Made by a program: the position numbers and the translations under genes. Of a DNA stretch of 64,000 bases, positions 58,459 through 64,000 are shown one piece after another. Source of the DNA: Anaerolineae bacterium. GTDB lineage: Bacteria > Chloroflexota > Anaerolineae > Aggregatilineales > Aggregatilineaceae. The notes beneath the pieces are model-generated. The model searched no databases. It saw nothing but the letters and a program-made list of their open reading frames with translations, and was not told where the DNA came from. The stretch spans positions 1 to 64,000 of the forward strand of contig JAFGHR010000057.1 of the NCBI GenBank assembly GCA_016930015.1, in the 5' to 3' direction. The stretch's first letter is position 1. Each line of letters begins with the position of its first letter.

Positions 58459-58504
58459 GGGCGATGCGTGCATTCCAAGAGTGTTACAAAACAGGATGGA
58501 TACG

Positions 58505-60283
58505 ATGTCGATTCACGTATTGTCCGATGTCGTGACAGCTCAGATCGCGGCGGGTGAAGTGGTCGAGCGCCCGGCGTCGGTTGTCAAAGAACTGGTGGAA
58601 AATGCGCTTGACGCGGGCGCAAGTGCGATCACGGTGGAGATCGAAGACAGCGGCAAGGGCTTGATCCGGGTTGGCGATGACGGGCACGGCATATCCGTGT
58701 CTGAGGCGGCGCTCGCGTTTGAGCGGCATTCGACCAGTAAGTTATTTACGATAGAGGACCTGGATCACATCACCACGTTGGGGTTTCGTGGCGAAGCACT
58801 CGCGAGTATTGCCGCCGTCAGCCGGGCCACCGTCACCACCCGGCACCGGGACGAAACCGCCGGGATCACGGTGCGGGTCGAAGGTGGGGAACTGCGCTAC
58901 GAGCGACCGGTTGGCGCACCGGTTGGAACGATTGTCGCGGTCGAGAACTTGTTTTTTAACACGCCCGCACGGCTTAAGTTTCTGAAGTCCGACAGCACGG
59001 AGCGGAAGCATATCAACACGCTGGTTACACACTACGCGATGGCTTACCCCGATGTGCGGTTCCGGTTGATCCAGGAAGGGCGCGAGCAGTTTCACAGCTC
59101 CGGCAGCGGTGATCTCGCCGATGTGCTGGTCGAGGTGTTTGGGCTGGACGCGTTCGACAACATGCTTGAGGTGTATTCCCAACCGTCACCGCGCCCGGAT
59201 GTGCCGCCCGTAGAGGTATACGGGTTTTGCTCAACACCGGACTTAAGCCGCGCCAATCGCAGCCACATTGTGTTGTTTGTCAACGGACGCGTGATTGCGA
59301 ACCAGAGTCTCACATACGCAGTCGTGCAGGCGTACCAGACCCTTTTACCGACCGGGTGCTTTCCGCTGGCGGTGCTGATGATCACGCTGGCGCCCGAAGA
59401 TATTGACGTGAATGTGCATCCCACCAAGGCCGAAGTCCGGTTCCGGCTGCCGGATGTTGTGTTTGCAGCCGTGCAGCGCGCGGTACGGCACACGGTGATC
59501 GATCAGTCACCGGCTGTACCCGATCCGTACCGCGAGGTAAATGACGGGTGGTCCGGACGCTCGACGCGCCCGACCGTTCCCGGTGAGGATCAGTTACACA
59601 TGGAACTGGGTGAGATCGATCCCGGTCGCTACAGCAGCCCGATAACTCACATTCCTGATTCTACGGCTATCCCGGCAGGCCCAGAGCGCCCGCTGCGCCC
59701 GCGCACGCTGCCGATCCTGCGCGTGATAGGGCAGGTGGGTGCCATGTACATCGTGACCGAAGGGCCGGCGGGTCTTTACCTGATCGATCAGCACGCCGCG
59801 CACGCGCGGGTGCTTTATGACCAGATGCGGCGGCAGCGAACGGCTCACCAGCCGCCAGACCGCTATGAACTCGACGGAACGCCCGTAGAACTGCCGCCGC
59901 ATGCCGCACGCCAGATTGAAGCACTGTTGGAAGCGCTGAGTTTGCTTGGTTTTGAGATCGAGCCGTTCGGGGGAAATACGTTCCGGGTGCGGGCCATTCC
60001 GGCGCCGGTTTCTGAGCAGGCTCCCGGCGATGTGTTATACGCGCTGGCGCAAGAAGCCAGCACGGACCGGGTGACAGATGAATTGGAGCTTGAAGAACAT
60101 CTCATGTTTTGCCTGTCTGCTCTGGGCGCTTATAAAGCCGGTGAGATTCTTGACCATGACCAGATGCAGGCGTTGATTCGTAAACTGGAACGGTGCGAGA
60201 ATCCACACACCAGCCCGGATGGCCATCCGACGCTGATTCACATCAGCGGGGAGGACCTGGCGCGGCAGTTTGGGCGGCGATAA
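58505..60283 (+). CDS. mutL: DNA mismatch repair protein MutL, endonuclease motifs degenerate
   Basis: 592 residues from ATG 58505 (ATG 58496 also possible). The N-terminal GHKL ATPase is complete: ENALDAGA, DDGHGI and TLGFRGEALASI. In the C-terminal domain the metal-binding motif, normally DQHAxxExxxxE, reads DQHAAHARVLYD (Asp at ~428), so the first Glu is Ala and the last is Asp. ACHxAIRAG reads SALGAYKAG, and CPHGRP reads SPDGHP. All three nuclease motifs are altered, so it is probably a non-nicking MutL that needs another nuclease (inference). No mutS or mutH in the window. Confidence 0.94.
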   Translation: MSIHVLSDVVTAQIAAGEVVERPASVVKELVENALDAGASAITVEIEDSGKGLIRVGDDGHGISVSEAALAFERHSTSKLFTIEDLDHITTLGFRGEALASIAAVSRATVTTRHRDETAGITVRVEGGELRYERPVGAPVGTIVAVENLFFNTPARLKFLKSDSTERKHINTLVTHYAMAYPDVRFRLIQEGREQFHSSGSGDLADVLVEVFGLDAFDNMLEVYSQPSPRPDVPPVEVYGFCSTPDLSRANRSHIVLFVNGRVIANQSLTYAVVQAYQTLLPTGCFPLAVLMITLAPEDIDVNVHPTKAEVRFRLPDVVFAAVQRAVRHTVIDQSPAVPDPYREVNDGWSGRSTRPTVPGEDQLHMELGEIDPGRYSSPITHIPDSTAIPAGPERPLRPRTLPILRVIGQVGAMYIVTEGPAGLYLIDQHAAHARVLYDQMRRQRTAHQPPDRYELDGTPVELPPHAARQIEALLEALSLLGFEIEPFGGNTFRVRAIPAPVSEQAPGDVLYALAQEASTDRVTDELELEEHLMFCLSALGAYKAGEILDHDQMQALIRKLERCENPHTSPDGHPTLIHISGEDLARQFGRR

Positions 60284-60318
60284 CACCATATGAAAACGTG
60301 AGGAGATAGTTGTTCGCG

Positions 60319-60353
60319 AAAAAAAGGCAGCCTGTGAAAAGACTGCCTTTTTT
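60319..60353. terminator. Bidirectional terminator between mutL and secF
   Basis: An A-run with GGCAG (60326-60330) pairs with CTGCC (60343-60347) and a T-run. It serves the convergent mutL and secDF transcripts. Confidence 0.9.
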
Positions 60354-60381
60354 ATGTTTGTGGAAAAGAACGCGTCCAGGA

Positions 60382-61683
60382 TTAAGCGGTGGCTTCTTCT
60401 CCGCGCCGACGTTTGGCCTCACGATTCACAAAGGGAATTTCACCTTTTTCCCAGGCGACCAGCAGTGGCACCGCGTTAAAGATCGAGGAATATGTACCGC
60501 TCATGAGGCCGATCAGCAGGATGGCGATAAACTGGCGAATTGTCTCACCGCCGAACAACAGCAGGGCGATCATGATAAAAATCGCATTGAGCTGTGTAGC
60601 CAGTGACCGGTGAACCGTTTCAAGCACGCTGCGGTTTACGATTATTTCGTAGGGTTCGCTGCGATACTTGGGGATGTTTTCGCGGATGCGGTCGAACACC
60701 ACGATCGAGTCCTGCACGGAAAAACCGACAACGGTCAGGATCGCGGTCAAGAACAGGGCGTCAACTTCCCAATCGAACAACAATCCCAGGATGGACATGA
60801 CACCCATCGTAATAAGAATGTCGTGGAACATCGCGGCGATGGCGCACGCACCATAACGGAATGAGTGAGGCACGCGGCGAAATGCGAGCACGATAAAGCC
60901 CAACACGATGACGGCTACAGCCATGGTTGCAATAAAGGCGGCGCGCGTCACCTCGCCACCAACGGTAGCTGATACGCTGCTGCTGGTGATTTCACTTTCC
61001 GGGTTGCTGGGCGTCAGCGTCCAGTAGGGGCTGAGCGTTTCTGCCAGGTAGGCTTTTAGTTCGTCGATCTGCCCGGTTTCAAGCTCTTTGGTGCGGATCT
61101 GCCACCGGCTGCCAGCACGTGCCACAATTGGCGTGATGGATTTCACATCGTAGTCGGTTGCGCCGAAGGCTTCCACCGCAGCCGATACAGTTTCTTCGTC
61201 CAGAACACCGATAAACGAGATATCGAGTACGGCCCGGTCTTCGCCTTCCAGAAGGGTACGATTGACGGCGTCGGTGCGTTCCGGGTCATTTTCTTCGGAC
61301 TGAGCAGACCATAATCTCCCTAGCTGGTCATCGGCGTTTAAAAAGGTGATCATTTCATCGATGTTGGTCGTGTTCGGAATCGTGATCTGCCACCGGCTGC
61401 CCGCTTCTTCGACGTTCGCTTCGATAACTTCGGTCGAGATGGGGTCCAGCCGTTGAACCACGTAATCACTGAGGCCGAAATTGGCAAGTGTATCACGCAC
61501 TTCTTGTTCGGTGTGGTCATCGACGAATGAAGCATCCATCAATGTCCCGCCGGTAAAGTCAATGCTGAGCTTGACCGGTGAGCCGTCCTGAATGGTCGAG
61601 TAAACCATTGCAAACAAGCCGGGGATGATGACCATAGCCGAGATCAGGAAGTACAGATTACGACGTTCTGCAAAGTTAAACAT
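60382..61683 (-). CDS. secF: Protein translocase subunit SecF, enlarged
   Basis: 433 residues; family members are often near 300. TM1 (~10-30), the entry motif SIDFTGGTL at ~39-47, then ~200 exported residues before TM2 (~246-265: FIATMAVAVIVLGFIVLAF). The membrane core has FLTAILTVVGFSVQDSIVVFDRIREN and SLATQLNAIF. The exported part contains two similar halves, each with AGSRWQI, coded by an identical 18-base stretch (61096-61113 and 61384-61401). With SecD it uses the proton-motive force to help release translocated proteins. Follows secD by 23 bases. Confidence 0.93.
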   Translation of the reverse strand: MFNFAERRNLYFLISAMVIIPGLFAMVYSTIQDGSPVKLSIDFTGGTLMDASFVDDHTEQEVRDTLANFGLSDYVVQRLDPISTEVIEANVEEAGSRWQITIPNTTNIDEMITFLNADDQLGRLWSAQSEENDPERTDAVNRTLLEGEDRAVLDISFIGVLDEETVSAAVEAFGATDYDVKSITPIVARAGSRWQIRTKELETGQIDELKAYLAETLSPYWTLTPSNPESEITSSSVSATVGGEVTRAAFIATMAVAVIVLGFIVLAFRRVPHSFRYGACAIAAMFHDILITMGVMSILGLLFDWEVDALFLTAILTVVGFSVQDSIVVFDRIRENIPKYRSEPYEIIVNRSVLETVHRSLATQLNAIFIMIALLLFGGETIRQFIAILLIGLMSGTYSSIFNAVPLLVAWEKGEIPFVNREAKRRRGEEATA

Positions 61684-61706
61684 GACGATTATCTTCCTTC
61701 CTGTTC

Positions 61707-63164
61707 CTAGACACCCAGCAGCTTAGGGTTGGTGCGCAATTGTTTGCCAACAACCAGGACAATGGTATGCAGGAACGTCCGCGTGGCGATCACGGCGGTG
61801 AATAAGTTGATGAGTAATCCCATACCGAGTGTGACGGCGAAACCCTGAACGGCGCTGGCGCCGAAAGCGTTGCCGAAGAAATACAGAATCAGGCAGATGA
61901 TGATGGTCGAGATATTCGAGTCGCGAATGGATGTCCACGCCCGTTCGAACCCGGCCTCTATGGCACGATCCATGCTGCGTCCAGCGCGCAGCTCTTCTTT
62001 CATACGCTCGAAGATCAGGATATTACCGTCAACCGCCGTGCCGATGGATATCAAGAACCCGGTGATGGCTGGCAGGCTGAGCGTGACGGGTATGTATTTG
62101 AACAAGGCGAAGTTGATCACGGCGAACAGCATCAATGCCAGGTTAGCGGCGATGCCGGGCACACGGTAATAGATCAACATGAACAACAGGACAGTGACGA
62201 CACCGATCAACCCCGCCCGGATCGAGCGATCAACCGAGATTTTACCCAGCGAGGGGCCGATGGTATCGAAGGCGATGATGTCCAGCGGAATCGGCAGCGC
62301 ACCATACTTAAGCTGTGCGGCCAGAATCTCTGCATCATTGCGGCTGAATGCCCCTGTGATGACCCCGCCGTCCATCGTGCCGGCCTGGGCGCTGCTCGAC
62401 AGGCCGGATTGAATGGTAGGGTAGGAGAGCAGGCGGCCATCGAGCACGATGGCGAGCGGACGGTTGGCGTTGTTTGCAACGTAGTCGACGAAATTGTCAA
62501 CGCCGTCACTGTGCAGCGCAAAGTTTACTACCCAGGCTGTTCCGACATTACTCTGTGGACGGGCGGCGGCGTCGGACAGGCCCGAACCGGTCATAACCGT
62601 CGTGTACGGCGTGCCATCGGATTGAAGGCTCGCCGCTTCTTCTTCAGGATGTTCAGGCGGCTCAGCCGGGCAGGTATACTCATCGTATGCCATGGGCTGC
62701 TCACCTTCTAATAAGCGCGCTTCTGCCAACGCTACCTGTTCGGTTGTCAGAAGGCACGTACCTTCGGCAATCTGGCCCGATGATATGGTCGAAAAGTCAA
62801 CGAATTCCAGCAAGCCCGTAGACTTGATCGATTCAAATGCGACTGCCTGTTCCTTGACACCCGGCAGTTCCACAATAATGCGGTCACTGCCTTGCTTCTG
62901 GACTACGGCTTCGGTTACGCCCAGGCCGTTAACACGGCGTTCGACGTTTTTGACAGCTTGATCCATGGTGTCATCATCGAACTTGGTGCCAGGCGCGGCC
63001 TGGAGCAGCACGCGCGAGCCGCCTTGTAAGTCAAGACCTTGTACAACTTCGATGTTGCGGTCATACCCTCCGATATGGATGCCTGGATTGTTGGGGAGAC
63101 TGATCCAGGCCGAGATACCGGTAACCACGAGGATGACCACAAGCCAGAGGCGATACCCTCTCAT
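61707..63164 (-). CDS. secD: Protein translocase subunit SecD
   Basis: 485 residues. TM1 is at the N-terminus (LWLVVILVVTGISAWISL). The large exported region begins with DLQGGSRVLLQA at ~46-57 and includes the ferredoxin-like P1 fold and LKYGALPIPLDI. The six-helix membrane core has GTAVDGNILIFERMKEELRAG at ~385 and AVIATRTFLHTIVLVVG at the end. Forms the SecDF accessory complex of the Sec translocon with the SecF coded 23 bases downstream. Start ATG 63164; length is typical. Confidence 0.95.
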   Translation of the reverse strand: MRGYRLWLVVILVVTGISAWISLPNNPGIHIGGYDRNIEVVQGLDLQGGSRVLLQAAPGTKFDDDTMDQAVKNVERRVNGLGVTEAVVQKQGSDRIIVELPGVKEQAVAFESIKSTGLLEFVDFSTISSGQIAEGTCLLTTEQVALAEARLLEGEQPMAYDEYTCPAEPPEHPEEEAASLQSDGTPYTTVMTGSGLSDAAARPQSNVGTAWVVNFALHSDGVDNFVDYVANNANRPLAIVLDGRLLSYPTIQSGLSSSAQAGTMDGGVITGAFSRNDAEILAAQLKYGALPIPLDIIAFDTIGPSLGKISVDRSIRAGLIGVVTVLLFMLIYYRVPGIAANLALMLFAVINFALFKYIPVTLSLPAITGFLISIGTAVDGNILIFERMKEELRAGRSMDRAIEAGFERAWTSIRDSNISTIIICLILYFFGNAFGASAVQGFAVTLGMGLLINLFTAVIATRTFLHTIVLVVGKQLRTNPKLLGV

Positions 63165-63429
63165 AGTGAATTCCTCTCAAGTGGCAGTGCAAATAGCCGA
63201 AATTTCTATAGATTCTCTTTAGTAAAACCAGTCTGAGGTTGGCTGGCTGCAAACTTAGTCATGATAACGCGTTGGGTGGCTATCCTGCAAGTGTAACTTG
63301 GATGCAAACGGCGTGATGGTTGTCGCTACCGCGAATCGTGCCGGTCGGATGACCAGTTGAATACCAACAGGGTAAACTGAGAGGTTGGTCTACCCTGGCT
63401 AAAACGATGGTGTTGCCATCCGGTGAGCG
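63165..63429. other. Spacer upstream of secD
   Basis: 265 bases without a gene. It should hold the secD promoter (minus strand) and the 3' end of the HD-domain transcript. I see no clear -35/-10 pair or hairpin. Confidence 0.3.
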
Positions 63430-64000
63430 TTACGGTTCGTCCTGTAAGCGCGAGCCGTCCAGTGCCAGGTCGGCGGCGATGCCCTTCATCGCTTCCAGCA
63501 CGCGTGGAATGTGTTCTTCCCACAGGTCAACGCCTAAGGCGGCAGCGGCTTCTTCGATTTCCTCGCGGTGAATGGCCGCCGCAAAACTGCGGTCCTTCCA
63601 CTTATTGCGGACGGATTTGATCTTGGTAATGTCCCGGATGTCACGCGAAGGGCGTACCAGGGCAACCGCGGTCAGGAAGCCGGTTAATTCATCCACAGCC
63701 ACGAGTGACTTTTCCATCAGGCTTTCGGGCTGCATGCCGGTGCGCTCAGAGGCATGGGCGGCGATGGCACGAATGATGTCATCATCAATCCCCATGTCAC
63801 GCAGCACTTGCAGCCCGGTAAACGGATGGCCGCCGGGCGCGGTCATGTCGGGGTGTTTTTCGTAATCGAAGTCGTGGAGCAGGCCAACAACCCCCCACCG
63901 CGTTTCGTCTTCGCCAAAATGATGGGCATAGGCACGCATCGCGGCTTCAACGGCCAGCATATGATGGATCAGGCTTTCGGACTGGGTCCATTCCGTAACA
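63430..64000 (-). CDS. HD-domain phosphohydrolase (5' end outside window)
   Basis: The reading frame stays open to the right edge (63961-64000 codes VTEWTQSESLIHH before AVEAAMRAYA), so the gene starts beyond 64000 and an ATG at 63960 is internal. The HD motif LLHDFDYEKHP and further His (GGHPFTG, AHASER) match HDIG-type metal phosphohydrolases. About 190 residues are visible. The substrate is unknown; related small HD proteins act on nucleotides. Convergent with nothing; secD lies downstream on the same strand. Confidence 0.82.
   Translation of the reverse strand, partial: VTEWTQSESLIHHMLAVEAAMRAYAHHFGEDETRWGVVGLLHDFDYEKHPDMTAPGGHPFTGLQVLRDMGIDDDIIRAIAAHASERTGMQPESLMEKSLVAVDELTGFLTAVALVRPSRDIRDITKIKSVRNKWKDRSFAAAIHREEIEEAAAALGVDLWEEHIPRVLEAMKGIAADLALDGSRLQDEP

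Noticed and set aside
1-64000. Mobile elements, prophage, tRNA or rRNA
   Set aside because: No transposase, integrase, terminal inverted repeats with target duplications, or cloverleaf sequence could be seen.

Overview
The window reads as chromosomal DNA of a free-living member of the Chloroflexota, most likely an Anaerolineae-type bacterium. This is inferred from gene content, not from a marker tree. Secreted proteins built from PD40/TolB-type beta-propellers, SH3, LysM and Ig-like modules are joined by Thr/Pro-rich linkers. There are three PknB-type Ser/Thr kinases with different C-terminal modules, several histidine kinases, tandem DarA-type c-di-AMP receptors, an IorAB pair and a SecD-SecF pair. 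I see no rRNA, tRNA, CRISPR array, transposase, integrase or phage gene. Coding density is high on both strands, and terminator hairpins separate many transcription units.

Layout. 1-500 is a noncoding leader region. 0.5-4.6 kb holds a ParB-like/alpha-beta-hydrolase fusion, two c-di-AMP receptor paralogues and a receiver-kinase hybrid. 4.7-11.4 kb holds three secreted propeller proteins around a glycerate 2-kinase. 11.5-18.7 kb holds a double class III cyclase, a membrane Ser/Thr kinase, a short GH3-like protein, a TIR-TPR protein and two small membrane proteins. 18.7-19.2 kb is an AT-rich gene-free stretch. 19.2-24.0 kb runs on the + strand: YjbQ, a histidine phosphatase, a PhoB/PhoR-like pair, then a DUF4139 protein preceded by a good Pho-box-like repeat. 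24-30 kb (- strand) has a kinase-TPR protein, a secreted glycosidase-like protein, another propeller protein and an orphan. 30.3-32.5 kb is iorA-iorB. 32.6-38.4 kb has an L,D-transpeptidase and a four-gene - strand unit: DUF1015, an ACT protein, an orphan and a kinase. 38.7-43.2 kb carries two glycosidase-like surface proteins. 43.3-45.6 kb has a NUDIX hydrolase and an SPFH pair. 45.7-48.7 kb has a GT39-type membrane enzyme and a membrane NERD/GIY-YIG fusion. 48.9-52.1 kb has two paralogous LysM proteins and a small lipoprotein. 52.3-58.4 kb has a zinc dehydrogenase, a sirtuin coupled to a histidine kinase, a receiver-CpaE-like ATPase and another histidine kinase. 58.5-64 kb has mutL, secF, secD and the end of an HD-domain gene.

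Themes. The window is dominated by signalling (two-component proteins, Ser/Thr kinases, cyclase-like and c-di-AMP proteins) and by a modular cell-surface set. Several proteins keep a recognisable catalytic fold but have lost key residues: the hydrolase nucleophile in the first gene, both catalytic Glu of the 932-residue glycosidase-like protein, the endonuclease motifs of MutL, and the WxxxE Glu of the TIR domain. Other points to revisit are the Pho-box next to the PhoBR-like pair, the IorA without a ferredoxin domain, the SecF with a duplicated periplasmic region, the NERD plus GIY-YIG fusion, and a Cys-rich beta module repeated in the first propeller protein. I found no clear defence island or complete novel pathway.
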